Below are positions 18,398 to 26,887 of a stretch of DNA of 64,000 nt, one piece after another. The position numbers were made by a program, and so were the translations under genes. This DNA is from Myxococcales bacterium. GTDB lineage: Bacteria > Myxococcota_A > Polyangia > Polyangiales > Polyangiaceae. The stretch lies in assembly GCA_016712525.1 (NCBI GenBank), contig JADJQX010000007.1, positions 620,001-684,000 on the forward strand. The letters run 5' to 3'. The notes beneath the pieces are model-generated. The model was not told where the DNA came from and ran no database searches. It saw nothing but the letters and a program-made list of their open reading frames with translations. How positions within the stretch are numbered: position 1 is the stretch's first letter; every line of letters begins with the position of its first letter.

Positions 18398-18637
18398 GTG
18401 CCCTTCGCCGGCGAGACACATGCCCGACGCCTCCTCGTCGGGGCCTCTGCGCTCATCACGCTCGGACTCTTCGTCGCCGGCACGGTCGCGCGGGTCGGCG
18501 GAGGCGTGGTGCTCCTCGTGGGGCTCCTTCTGGGCGTGTACGGGCTCCACGCGTTCGGTCGGCTCGGCCGCGCGACGGTGAAAGGGGGCCGGAAGGACGA
18601 GGGCGGCAAGGTCTCCGAGGCCCCCCACGACCCGTAG
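18398..18637 (+). CDS. Small two-helix membrane protein
   Basis: 79 residues from a GTG at 18398, chosen because GGAGGT lies 3 bases upstream; an ATG at 18347 would add 17 residues. Two hydrophobic segments (about 11-29 and 34-52) are separated by a tight ARVGG turn, followed by a basic, Gly/Lys/Glu-rich tail. It is probably an inner-membrane hairpin protein. Function is unknown. It is convergent with the Cache-like lipoprotein gene, with only 9 bp between the stops. Confidence 0.6.
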   Translation: MPFAGETHARRLLVGASALITLGLFVAGTVARVGGGVVLLVGLLLGVYGLHAFGRLGRATVKGGRKDEGGKVSEAPHDP

Positions 18638-18646
18638 GCGCCCTCG

Positions 18647-19519
18647 TCAGATTTCGCTTCGAAGGACGAAGACTCCCACGTCCGGTCCGAGCTTCGGCGT
18701 GCGGACCGCGGCCCACCCGAAGGGCCGTTCCGTGAGGGTGAGCGTGCCCGAGGCCACACCCGACGCGGTCTTCTCGACGAGGCCGAGATCGGCGAGCGCC
18801 TTTTCGTTCGAGGGCGGAGTTTGGGGCGCGCCGTAGGCGCCGGTCTTGTCGAAGAGGCCCACGTAGAGGACGGGCATCTTCCCCTTGGCGTCGGTCTCTC
18901 GGAGCTGATCCGCGACGTCGTGTTTGAGGGTCTCGGAGAGGTGGAGCGCGAAGCGTCGGTACGTCCAGCCCGTCACGTAGACGCCGACGAGCTTCCCGTC
19001 CTCGCGCCGAACGGGCGCCGCGGCGATCCAGTCCCGATCGGGCCCGAGCTTGCTCGGGGGCCCCGGAAAAGCGCCGGTCGTCGCCGCGTATCCGTCCTTC
19101 GATTTCGCGAGGTCGGGAAAGATGGCGAAGAGGTTCTGGCCCGCCATCGCGTCCTGTTCGAGATCGTTCCGGATCGCGACCCCGGTCTCGTCCGCGAGGG
19201 CGAAGAACGTCGACTTGGCGATGAGCAGGTCGGGCACGTCCCGACGCACCTTCTGGAGGGCCGCGCGCACGGCCGGGAGGTTTTTCTGTGGCTCTTCTTT
19301 CGCGAAAGACGGCCCGAGCTTCTTCGCGCCCTCCGGGAGGCCTCGCTCGACCTCGGCCACGTCTTTCTCGATGAGGGTCGCGAGAGCGCCCACGTGCGTC
19401 TTGGCGAGGGTTTCGCTCTCTTTTCCGCGGTCTTTGCAGCCCGGAAGGGGGGCCGCGGCGAGCGCGAGGAGGGGGAGGAGAGAGAGGACGGAGAGAGACT
19501 TACGGCGCGAAAGGAGCAT
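18647..19519 (-). CDS. Cache-like sensory lipoprotein
   Basis: 290 residues, ATG at 19519. The signal peptide ends PLPGC, a good lipobox. Residues 40-110 look like the long helix that opens Cache/PAS-type periplasmic sensors, and the segment ADETGVAIRND (about 107-117) followed by GPDRDWIAAAPVRREDGKLVGVYVTG in outline matches a Cache core, where a ligand is bound. No kinase, methyl-accepting or cyclase domain is attached, so it would have to signal through a partner. It is divergent (112 bp) from a tail-anchored Ser/Thr kinase, a possible partner. Confidence 0.6.
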   Translation of the reverse strand: MLLSRRKSLSVLSLLPLLALAAAPLPGCKDRGKESETLAKTHVGALATLIEKDVAEVERGLPEGAKKLGPSFAKEEPQKNLPAVRAALQKVRRDVPDLLIAKSTFFALADETGVAIRNDLEQDAMAGQNLFAIFPDLAKSKDGYAATTGAFPGPPSKLGPDRDWIAAAPVRREDGKLVGVYVTGWTYRRFALHLSETLKHDVADQLRETDAKGKMPVLYVGLFDKTGAYGAPQTPPSNEKALADLGLVEKTASGVASGTLTLTERPFGWAAVRTPKLGPDVGVFVLRSEI

Positions 19520-19631
19520 GCGTCGCCTCGAAGGTTACACCTCCTCTCGCCAGGGGCGCATAGTTTGGTAGGGTGCGGCCGTCTTCCTCCGAGCGGGCCC
19601 GGACCCGCGTCGCCCCCCGAACGGTACACGC

Positions 19632-21029
19632 TTGAACCGCTCAACCTCCCCCGAGGCTCCGAAGAAGCTCGGGCACTACAGCATCGTCTCCCTCATCGGC
19701 GAGGGCGGGATGGCGACCGTCTATCTCGCGTTCAAAGACGAGCCCTCGGGTCGCAGCGGGCCCTTCGCGCTCAAGGTGATCCGGGAGGAGCTCGCGCAGA
19801 GCAGCGATTTCGCCTCGATGTTCGCCGACGAGGCCAAGGTGAGCGCTGGCATGCGGCACCCGAACGTCGTGCGCGTCGAGGAGTCCGGTGTCGTCGACGG
19901 GCGGCTCTTTCTGTCCATGGAGGTCCTTCGTGGGCACTCCGTCTGGCAGATCTGGCAGGCGTGCCGTGAGCGAGGGCTCCGCCTGCGGTACGACCTCGCC
20001 GCCTGGATCTTCGCACGGGCCGCCGATGGCCTGCATCACGCCCACGAGCAGCGCGGACCCGACGGCACCTCCCTCGACCTCGTGCACCGCGACGTCAACC
20101 AATCGAATCTCTTCGTCACGTACGACGGAGACGTGAAGGTCATCGACTTCGGCCTCGCCAAAGCCGCCAATCGCGTCTCTCAGACCGCCGCGGGCGTCGT
20201 CAAAGGGAAGCTGTCCTATTTGGCCCCCGAGCAGGTGACCGGATCGAAGCTCGATCGTCGCGCCGACGTGTTCGCGCTCGGTGTGGCGCTGTGGGAGGTC
20301 ACGGTCGACAGGCGGCTCTTCAAAGGCCGCGACGACATCGACACGCTCCTTCGTGTGAACGAGTGCCGGGTCCCCGACGCGACCGCCATCGTCGACGACT
20401 ACCCCGCACGCCTTTGGGCCATCGTCTCGAAATGCTTGCAGAAAGACCCCTCGGACCGCTACCCCACGGCGCAGACCTTGGCGACGGATCTCGACCTCTT
20501 CGTGCGCGAGTGTGGCACCGGGATCGGTCGCGACTCGGTGGCCGAGATCATGGAAGTCCTCTTCGCGAAGGAGCGTGAGCGCACCGAGGAGTGGTTCCGC
20601 AAGTCCGAGGTCGCCGAAGAGCCGCTCGCCCCGCTCCGGCGCGAGCAGACGGCGCTCCTCATGCACAACATGCCGAGCCTTCCTCCGCCGCCCAAGGTGG
20701 ATCTCTGGCTCGGTGAGCCCCCGAAGGGTTTCGTCGCGCGCGCCGAAGCGGCCCTCGCGCCCTCCGGCGCTCACGAGGCGGCGCCTTCGGGGGCCCCCGC
20801 GGCCGCACTTGCGCCCTCGGTGGCTCCCGCGCCCGGGGCTGCCCCGACACCCTCCGTGCCCCCCGAGCGCGTCCGCGCGAGCGACTCCGGCAGGCCCTCT
20901 TCGGGACCACCGGCTCGCGGAACGAGGCGGTTTTTTCTCGATCCACTGCAGGTAGGGGTGCTCGTGGTGACCGGCCTCGTCCTGATGCTTCTCGCGATTT
21001 TCGTTGTTCGCCTGTTGCGTTCGTCCTGA
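19632..21029 (+). CDS. Ser/Thr protein kinase, C-terminal membrane anchor
   Basis: 465 residues, TTG start at 19632. The kinase domain spans about 14-290 and looks active: glycine loop GEGGMATVY (23-31), K48 in ALKV, catalytic loop HRDVNQSN (152-159), DFG (172-174) and APE (198-200). The usual lysine in HRDxKxxN is Asn here (VNQSN), a variant common in myxobacterial kinases. Residues 340-430 are Pro/Ala-rich. A single helix at about 440-461 ends three residues before the C-terminus, so the kinase is tail-anchored with no extracellular sensor. The sensor may be separate; the divergent Cache-like lipoprotein is a candidate. Confidence 0.9.
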   Translation: MNRSTSPEAPKKLGHYSIVSLIGEGGMATVYLAFKDEPSGRSGPFALKVIREELAQSSDFASMFADEAKVSAGMRHPNVVRVEESGVVDGRLFLSMEVLRGHSVWQIWQACRERGLRLRYDLAAWIFARAADGLHHAHEQRGPDGTSLDLVHRDVNQSNLFVTYDGDVKVIDFGLAKAANRVSQTAAGVVKGKLSYLAPEQVTGSKLDRRADVFALGVALWEVTVDRRLFKGRDDIDTLLRVNECRVPDATAIVDDYPARLWAIVSKCLQKDPSDRYPTAQTLATDLDLFVRECGTGIGRDSVAEIMEVLFAKERERTEEWFRKSEVAEEPLAPLRREQTALLMHNMPSLPPPPKVDLWLGEPPKGFVARAEAALAPSGAHEAAPSGAPAAALAPSVAPAPGAAPTPSVPPERVRASDSGRPSSGPPARGTRRFFLDPLQVGVLVVTGLVLMLLAIFVVRLLRSS

Positions 21030-21142
21030 ATCATGTGTTTAGGTGTTTGGGCGATCGTGAGGAGTCTTCGTTAAGGCAACTACGGTCGTCTCGCGCGGTT
21101 CCCGAGAGGGGCCGGCGAGGGCACACGTCACGGATGAATCGA

Positions 21143-21226
21143 GCCGAAGTGGCGGAATGGCAGACGCAGCGGATTCAAAATCCGCCGAGGCAGCCCCTCG
21201 TGAGGGTTCGAGTCCCTCCTTCGGCA
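21143..21226 (+). tRNA. tRNA-Leu (anticodon CAA)
   Basis: The acceptor stem GCCGAAG (21143-21149) pairs with CTTCGGC (21219-21225), with discriminator A21226. The anticodon stem GCGGA/TCCGC (21169-21173 with 21181-21185) holds the loop TTCAAAA, giving anticodon CAA for TTG codons. A long variable arm, as in class II tRNAs, fits Leu. The T stem GAGGG/CCCTC (21202-21206 with 21214-21218) holds TTCGAGT. The 3' CCA is not encoded. A terminator follows directly. Confidence 0.95.
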
Positions 21227-21232
21227 CATGGC

Positions 21233-21261
21233 GCGGGTCGAGCGCGAAACCCGCCTTTTTC
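21233..21261 (+). terminator. Intrinsic terminator of tRNA-Leu
   Basis: A 6-bp GC stem GCGGGT/ACCCGC (21233-21238 with 21249-21254) is followed by CTTTTTC. It starts 7 bp after the tRNA, so the tRNA is a single-gene transcript. Confidence 0.75.
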
Positions 21262-21398
21262 TGGGGGCGGGGCACCTGTCCGGTGCCCCGTGCCTCGCCT
21301 CGTGGTCGAGGGCGGCGACGATCGCCGCGCCTCGCCGAATGCTGGCGTGAACCAGCCGGTGCGCGATCCGGCGACCATCTTCCGAAAGTGAGACGACC

Positions 21399-21884
21399 AT
21401 GAGCAACCTGAAGACCACCCTCGAGAACCTCTCCGCCGAGTTCGCCGCCAACGTGCTTCGCGCCATTCGCGGCGCCTCTCTCGAAGACCTCATCTCCGAG
21501 TCGGGCACGGGCCGCGCTCCTGCCAAGGCCCCCGCGCGCGCCGCTCGCCCGGCCCCGAAGGCCGAGAAGGCGGCCCCGGCGGCAGCCCCGGCTCCGGCCG
21601 CAGCCGCGCCCGCCAAGGGGGGCAAGAAGGGCAGCAGCCGCCGTCGGCTGGCTCGCCGTTCGCCCGCCGACATCGCCGCGGTGGTCGACCAAATCGTCGC
21701 GCTGCTCTCGAAGAAGCCCGAAGGGCTCCGCTCGGAGGACATCCGTCGCGAGCTCGGCCTCGCGGCGAACGAGATGCCCCGTCCGCTCGCCGACGGCCTC
21801 GCCGCCAAGCGCCTCACGAAAGAGGGCGAGAAGCGCGCGACCGTGTACTTCGCGAAGGGCGCGGGCGGCGGCAAGAAGAAGTGA
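21399..21884 (+). CDS. Small winged-helix-like DNA-binding protein
   Basis: 161 residues, ATG at 21399. A short N-terminal helix segment (about 1-35) is joined by an Ala/Pro/Lys-rich linker (about 38-85, ending in a basic SSRRRLARRS patch) to a C-terminal domain with the pattern of a winged helix: VDQIVALLSKKPEGLRSEDIRRELGL in outline, then LADGLAAKRLTKEGEKRATVYF as the wing. The tail is Gly/Lys-rich. Basic linkers of this kind suggest a nucleoid-associated or histone-like role, but that is inference. The 247-bp gap downstream holds only small hairpins and a locally AT-rich stretch (about 22040-22080). Confidence 0.55.
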   Translation: MSNLKTTLENLSAEFAANVLRAIRGASLEDLISESGTGRAPAKAPARAARPAPKAEKAAPAAAPAPAAAAPAKGGKKGSSRRRLARRSPADIAAVVDQIVALLSKKPEGLRSEDIRRELGLAANEMPRPLADGLAAKRLTKEGEKRATVYFAKGAGGGKKK

Positions 21885-22131
21885 GGCCCTAGCAGCGCGT
21901 CGGCGCGCCCGTGTGGTGTGCCGCGCTCCCTCGAATCGGCGCTCTCGACCTTCGTGTCGGGACCGCCGATTCGGTCTTTTCGAAGGGGCCTCGGTGCGCC
22001 CGCGTCGTTCTCTCGGGCGGTACTCGCGACCTCCCAAGTCCATGAATCAATAGTCGGTAGAATCGCAAATAGGTTATGCGCCGCGCTTATTCGGGAATCC
22101 GACCGTCGGACGGGAGAGAAGCGACGGACGG

Positions 22132-24843
22132 TTATCGCGTGCCGAGGGCAGCGAGCCGCGCGCGGGCACGCTCCGCCGTGCGAGAGGCCTTCGCCGACCC
22201 CCAACGGTCGATGACTTGGCGATACGCGGTCGTCGCGCCTTCTCGGTCGCCACGAGCCTCGAGCGCCACGCCCAGGAAGTAGCTCGCGCGGACCTGGAGG
22301 AGCGGCTCGTCGAAGCCGACACATGCGTCGACCACACGCCGGAGATGCTCGACGGCGTGGACGTGGTCACCCGCGAGGGCCAGCACCTTCCCGGCGCGAA
22401 AGTCGAAGTGCAGGGTGCGCTGCGAGATCTTGGGCTCGCTGTCCACCGGGATCGCACGGAGCGCCTCGGCGGCTTCTTCTTTCGTCTCGGCGAAGGTCCC
22501 GTACGCGAGCGACCACCGGAGCCACGACATCCGCCCTCGCGGCTCGCTCAGCATGCCCGGATCGGCCGCCCGCGTTCGCGCGATCTCGCTCGCGAGCCAC
22601 GCGGCCCGTCGCAGCTCGACCTCGTTCGCCGTGAGGGTGCCCGCCCGGAAGAGCGGCTCGACGAACCCGATGCTCGGGTCGGGCGCGAAAGGGTAAGGCG
22701 GGTAGGCGGGCATCCGGTCGAGGAAGTCCTTGGCCCACGCCGCGGCGCGCTTCGTGTCTCCTAGCTCGAGCGCGAGATCGACCTTCGCCCGCACCGCCTC
22801 GGCGTGCTCGGTGCGGTCCGCGTCGGCGGGCAGCGTCGCCTCGAGACCCTCGGCCAGCGTAAGGGCGTCGTCGAGGCGCCCGTCGGAGACCGCGAGCGCG
22901 AGCCACTCTCGGGTCTCGGCCCCTTTCCGCGCGTCGGGCGGCAAGAGGCTCACGTGGCGGCGCAGGGCCTCCTCGACCGAGGGGCGGGGGGCCTTCGATG
23001 CGAAGAGCGCACCGGCCCACGCCCGCTGCGGATCGGGGCTCTGAGGCTCGAGGGCCATCCAGGCCGCGGCGTCGTCTTTGGCGGCCGCGCAGTCTCCGCT
23101 TGCCGCGTGGAGGTCGTGTCGTACACCGACACACACGCTCGCGACCGGGGATCGGGCGAGGCACGCGGCCACGGAGCCGAGCGCACCCGTGCGGTCACCG
23201 AGCCGTTTTTGGACACGCGCGAGCCCCGCCCACGCCGGCGCGAAGGCGGGGTCCGCCCGTGTGACGGCCTCGTACGCGGCGCGCGCCCCCTCGAAATCGA
23301 GCTGACGCTCGCGCGCGGAGCCGAGAAAAACGCGGAGGCCGGAGTCGGCCGGGAATCGGTAGACGGCCGCGAGCAAGCGGGTCTCCCACTCGACCAGGTC
23401 GGGGTGGGGCCGCACGAAGGGCTCGGCCGCCTCGAGCAGGGCGAGATCGCGCGCTCCGAGGCCGTCTCGCCCGTGAAATGCCTGCTGGTAGTGACGGAGG
23501 CCTTCCTGTGGGTCGTGCGGGAGCACCCCGAGACCGAGGGCGAGGTGGGCCGCGGCGCAACCGTCGTCGAGGGCCACGGCCCGTTTGAGGTCGGCGAGGG
23601 ACTCGGACACGGCGCCGTCGCGCTCGCGCACCCGTGCCGACGCGAACGCGGCGTCGGCCTCGCGCACCTGGCAGCTCGGGGCCGGCTTGTGTTTGGGGAG
23701 GGGCGGGGGGACCTCCGGTCGCCGCGTGAACGCGTACGCCACGACGGCTGCCGTGACCGCGCCCATCGCGAGGACGCTTCGAGACCGCGGGAGACGGCTT
23801 GGTCGCGCGCTCGGTGTCGTGTCCTCCGTGTCGCGTGTCGTCGGCACGCGTGTGGTCTCGGCGAAGGCCTCCGGCTCGTGGTGTTTCACGTCGACGGCCG
23901 CGCGTGTGCCCCGGGGTGGCAGGCTCGGACGCGGGGTACGCACGCTCCCGGTGAACGACGCGAGCTCGGCGGCCACGTCCTCCATGGTGGTGTAGCGGCT
24001 CTCGGGCGCCTTCGAGAGCGCCCGATGCACGCACTCGGCGACGCGCTCGGGGACGTCGGGCGCGAGGTCGGCGAGGCGAGGGGGCTCGTCCGAGAGGATC
24101 GAGGCGACGAGGGCGTACCCCTCGTGCGACGTCGAAAACGGCCTTTTGCCCGAGAGCAGCTCGAACGCCACGATGCCCCACGAGAACTGGTCGGAGCGGG
24201 CGTCGAGGCGCTCCCCCCGGAGCTGCTCGGGCGCCATGTACGCCGGGGTCCCCGCGACCTCGTCCTCGCCGGTGACGAGCTCGGCGCCGTCGGCGACGAG
24301 CCGCGTGCGGCGGGCGATCCCGAAGTCGAGCACTTTGACGATGCCGTCGGACCGCACCATCACGTTCTCGGGTTTGACGTCGCGATGGACGAGGCCCGCG
24401 CGGTGGGCCGCATGGAGAGCGCCGGCCACGTCCGCGAGGATGCGCACGCGCTCGGTCGTCGGGAGCGCGCCCGCCATCCGCGCGCGGAGGTTCTCGCCCT
24501 CCACGAACTCCATCGCGAAGTAGAGGAGCTCGTCGGTCTCGCCGACGTCGAAGATCGACACCACGTTCGGGTGGTTGAGGGAGGCCACGGCTTTGGCCTC
24601 GCGAAGGAGCCGGCTCGCGTAGCTCTCATGCGAGCCGAGCGGACCCTCGGCCTCTCCCTTGGAGATCACCTTGAGGGCGACCGTGCGCTCGAGGCGGGTG
24701 TCGAGCGCGCGGTACACGACCCCCATCCCCCCCTGACCGAGGAGGTCCTTCACTTCGTACGGGCCGACTACGGTCCCGGGCTCGAGCACGACACGCATCG
24801 GACCTTGCCTCGCCCCGTTCGTCAAATGCGGAAGGTCGTTCAT
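22132..24843 (-). CDS. Ser/Thr protein kinase with TPR-rich C-terminus
   Basis: 903 residues, ATG at 24843. The kinase domain (about 29-290) is complete: GQGGMGVVY (36-44), K58, HRDVKPEN (153-160), DFG (173-175) and an APE at 204-206. A disordered linker and one transmembrane helix (about 357-372) follow. The remaining 520 residues are helical repeats of TPR type (for example ADAAFASARVRERDGAV and AYEAVTRADPAFAPAWAGLARV in outline), probably outside the membrane. TPR kinases of this build are abundant in Polyangia. It is divergent from rpsU. No partner is adjacent on the same strand. Confidence 0.9.
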   Translation of the reverse strand: MNDLPHLTNGARQGPMRVVLEPGTVVGPYEVKDLLGQGGMGVVYRALDTRLERTVALKVISKGEAEGPLGSHESYASRLLREAKAVASLNHPNVVSIFDVGETDELLYFAMEFVEGENLRARMAGALPTTERVRILADVAGALHAAHRAGLVHRDVKPENVMVRSDGIVKVLDFGIARRTRLVADGAELVTGEDEVAGTPAYMAPEQLRGERLDARSDQFSWGIVAFELLSGKRPFSTSHEGYALVASILSDEPPRLADLAPDVPERVAECVHRALSKAPESRYTTMEDVAAELASFTGSVRTPRPSLPPRGTRAAVDVKHHEPEAFAETTRVPTTRDTEDTTPSARPSRLPRSRSVLAMGAVTAAVVAYAFTRRPEVPPPLPKHKPAPSCQVREADAAFASARVRERDGAVSESLADLKRAVALDDGCAAAHLALGLGVLPHDPQEGLRHYQQAFHGRDGLGARDLALLEAAEPFVRPHPDLVEWETRLLAAVYRFPADSGLRVFLGSARERQLDFEGARAAYEAVTRADPAFAPAWAGLARVQKRLGDRTGALGSVAACLARSPVASVCVGVRHDLHAASGDCAAAKDDAAAWMALEPQSPDPQRAWAGALFASKAPRPSVEEALRRHVSLLPPDARKGAETREWLALAVSDGRLDDALTLAEGLEATLPADADRTEHAEAVRAKVDLALELGDTKRAAAWAKDFLDRMPAYPPYPFAPDPSIGFVEPLFRAGTLTANEVELRRAAWLASEIARTRAADPGMLSEPRGRMSWLRWSLAYGTFAETKEEAAEALRAIPVDSEPKISQRTLHFDFRAGKVLALAGDHVHAVEHLRRVVDACVGFDEPLLQVRASYFLGVALEARGDREGATTAYRQVIDRWGSAKASRTAERARARLAALGTR

Positions 24844-25046
24844 GGGCCCAAAAAAGGAAGGCGAGGACGAAGGCCGAGACGACCTCGGCGGAGCGCCGCC
24901 CCGAGGCGCCTCGCCGAAAAAGGCAGGTCACGAGGAAAACACGGCTAGCGCCCGCATCCTTCCCGTGGTACCGAGCTTTCTCCGTTTCGCCGGAAGGCTC
25001 GTGCTTCCGTCTCCGTTTCGTCCCAAAATCCCGAGGATCTCGAAAG

Positions 25047-25280
25047 ATGCCGAGTGATGCGATTCAGTGCAAGCCGCTCGAAGTGGTCGTGAGCGACCGC
25101 GGTATCGAGCGCGCCATCAAGATGCTCAAGCGGAAGCTCGCCTCCGAGGGCGTCCTCCGCGAGCTCAAGATGCGCCGCCACTACATGAAGCCCAGCGTGA
25201 AGCGCCGGAAGAAGCAGGCCGAGGCGGCTCGCCGCCGTCGCAAGCGCGCCAAGATGGACGCGGCCCCGCCGAAGAGCTGA
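25047..25280 (+). CDS. rpsU: 30S ribosomal protein S21
   Basis: 77 residues, slightly longer than the E. coli protein. The S21 pattern is clear: LEVVVSDRGIERAIKMLKRKL, then RELKMRRHYMKPSVKRRKKQAEAARRR in outline, with a basic C-terminus. S21 helps 30S subunits engage mRNA near the anti-Shine-Dalgarno end. The start follows GAGGATCTCGAAAG. The 203-bp gap upstream, shared with the divergent kinase gene, holds a 6-bp GC hairpin and no promoter I can name with confidence. Confidence 0.95.
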   Translation: MPSDAIQCKPLEVVVSDRGIERAIKMLKRKLASEGVLRELKMRRHYMKPSVKRRKKQAEAARRRRKRAKMDAAPPKS

Positions 25281-25455
25281 GCTCTCGGCCTTCCGCAGGT
25301 GAAGCGCCACGAAGGCTCGATTCCCACCCGGGATCGGGCCTTTGGGCGTTTGTGTGGAAACGTGGGCGTGGCAACCGTTCGGCCTCGCGCGAAGGTGTGG
25401 CCTTCCCATTTCCTCTGCGCGGGCGCATATCTTAGAGAGCGTCGGGCGCTCGCCC

Positions 25456-25842
25456 ATGCTCGGAGAAGCCGTGAAACGGACCTGCGATCACCTCTGTCCG
25501 ATGTTCCAGACGGCGATGGACGTGCTCGCGAAGCCTTGGAACGGCCTCGTCATCGCCACGCTCGAGGGGGGCCCGCTCCGCTTCAGCGAGATAGGCGATC
25601 GCCTCACCGCGATCGGTGACCGCATGTTGTCTCTTCGGCTGAAAGAGCTCGAGGCCCTCGGGCTCGTGTCTCGAACGGTCATTCCGGGCCCGCCGCTCCG
25701 TGTCGAGTACGCGCTCACGGCCGTGGGGCACGGGTTCCGAAAGGTGGCCGACGCCATCGGCGCGTGGGGCGCGACGTTGACGGCGGCGCCACGCACCGAG
25801 TGCCAAGGCCTCGCCGAGGTCGACAAACCCAAGGCGTCGTAG
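25456..25842 (+). CDS. HxlR-family transcriptional regulator
   Basis: 128 residues from the ATG at 25456; the frame is open further upstream, but that part has no family pattern. The HxlR winged-helix is recognisable: CPMFQTAMDVLAKPWNGLVI in outline, GPLRFSEIGDRL, MLSLRLKELEALGLVSR, and PLRVEYALTAVGHGF, followed by IGAWG. C10 and C14 near the N-terminus could sense aldehydes or redox state, as in HypR/YodB-type members; this is inference. It lies 91 bp upstream of deoC on the same strand, so it may regulate the deoC-aldehyde dehydrogenase genes. Confidence 0.85.
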   Translation: MLGEAVKRTCDHLCPMFQTAMDVLAKPWNGLVIATLEGGPLRFSEIGDRLTAIGDRMLSLRLKELEALGLVSRTVIPGPPLRVEYALTAVGHGFRKVADAIGAWGATLTAAPRTECQGLAEVDKPKAS

Positions 25843-25933
25843 CCGCCCTGACGCGCCGCAACAGCGGCTCGAGGAGCGCACCTGCGCGATTTGTCTCGCC
25901 CGGCGCCCACGCGGTCGGTGTACCTTCGGTCGC

Positions 25934-26884
25934 GTGAAATCCATCGTCACAGATCCGTCCGAGCGCCCTCGGGGGGGCGTCTCACTGGCCCACACCCCGC
26001 TCTTCGCGCCCCCGCCCGTCGACCAAGTCGCCATCGAAGAGCGCGTCGCCTCGCTCGCGAAGCGCTCGCTCAAGAAGGAGGCGAAGGTCGCAGGCCTGAA
26101 GCTCGCGATCCGCATGATGGACCTCACCACGCTCGAGGGGAAAGACACCGCGGGCAAGGTGCGTGCATTGTGCAACAAAGCGATGCGTCCGCTCGAGAGC
26201 GATCCGTCGCTCGGCCCGTGCGCCGCGATTTGCGTGTACCCGAACATGGTGCCCATCGCGAAGGCGGCGCTCGAGGGCTCGGGGGTGCACGTCGCGAGCG
26301 TGGCGACGGCCTTCCCGAGCGGTCTCTCTCCGCTCCCGATCAAGCTCGACGACGTCCGTCGTGCCGTCGAGTTCGGCGCCGACGAGATCGACATGGTCAT
26401 CGATCGCGGGGCCATGCTCTCGGGCGACTACGCGAAGGTGTTCGACGAGATCGCCCAGACGAAGGACGCGTGCGGCAAAGCCCACCTCAAGGTGATCCTC
26501 GAGACGGGCGAGCTTGGCACCTACGACATGGTCCGCAAGGCGAGCGAGATCGGCATCGCGGCGGGCGGCGACTTCATCAAGACGTCGACCGGCAAGGTGC
26601 AGCCCGCGGCGACGCTCGGGGTCACCCTCGTCATGCTCGAGGCCATCCGCGACCACTACTACGCCACCGGTCGCAAGATCGGCATGAAGCCCGCCGGCGG
26701 CGTGCGCACGGCGAAACAAGCGCTCCAGTACCTCGTCGTCGTCAAGGAGACGCTCGGCGACGCGTGGCTCGACCCGGACCTCTTCCGCTTCGGCGCGAGC
26801 GCGCTCCTCAACGACGTCCTCATGCAGCTCGAGAAAGAGCGCACGGGGAACTACCAAGCGGCCGAAGACTTCTCGAAGGACTGA
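25934..26884 (+). CDS. deoC: Deoxyribose-phosphate aldolase
   Basis: 316 residues, GTG start at 25934. DeoC splits 2-deoxyribose-5-phosphate into glyceraldehyde-3-phosphate and acetaldehyde in the cytosol. The catalytic residues are all present: D153 (EIDMVID), Schiff-base K216 (DFIKTSTGK) and K252 (GMKPAGGVR). It is longer than the short E. coli form by an N-terminal extension of about 50 residues, common in the actinobacterial and proteobacterial long type. It runs 3 bp before the aldehyde dehydrogenase gene, so the acetaldehyde is probably oxidised by that enzyme. Confidence 0.95.
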   Translation: MKSIVTDPSERPRGGVSLAHTPLFAPPPVDQVAIEERVASLAKRSLKKEAKVAGLKLAIRMMDLTTLEGKDTAGKVRALCNKAMRPLESDPSLGPCAAICVYPNMVPIAKAALEGSGVHVASVATAFPSGLSPLPIKLDDVRRAVEFGADEIDMVIDRGAMLSGDYAKVFDEIAQTKDACGKAHLKVILETGELGTYDMVRKASEIGIAAGGDFIKTSTGKVQPAATLGVTLVMLEAIRDHYYATGRKIGMKPAGGVRTAKQALQYLVVVKETLGDAWLDPDLFRFGASALLNDVLMQLEKERTGNYQAAEDFSKD

Positions 26885-26887
26885 CCC

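Noticed and set aside
21885..22131. Possible small RNA in the 247-bp gap
   Set aside because: Only weak hairpins; no promoter-terminator pair that I can support.
25281..25341. Terminator after rpsU
   Set aside because: A stem with a bulge can be drawn near 25318-25336, but the tail is not T-rich.
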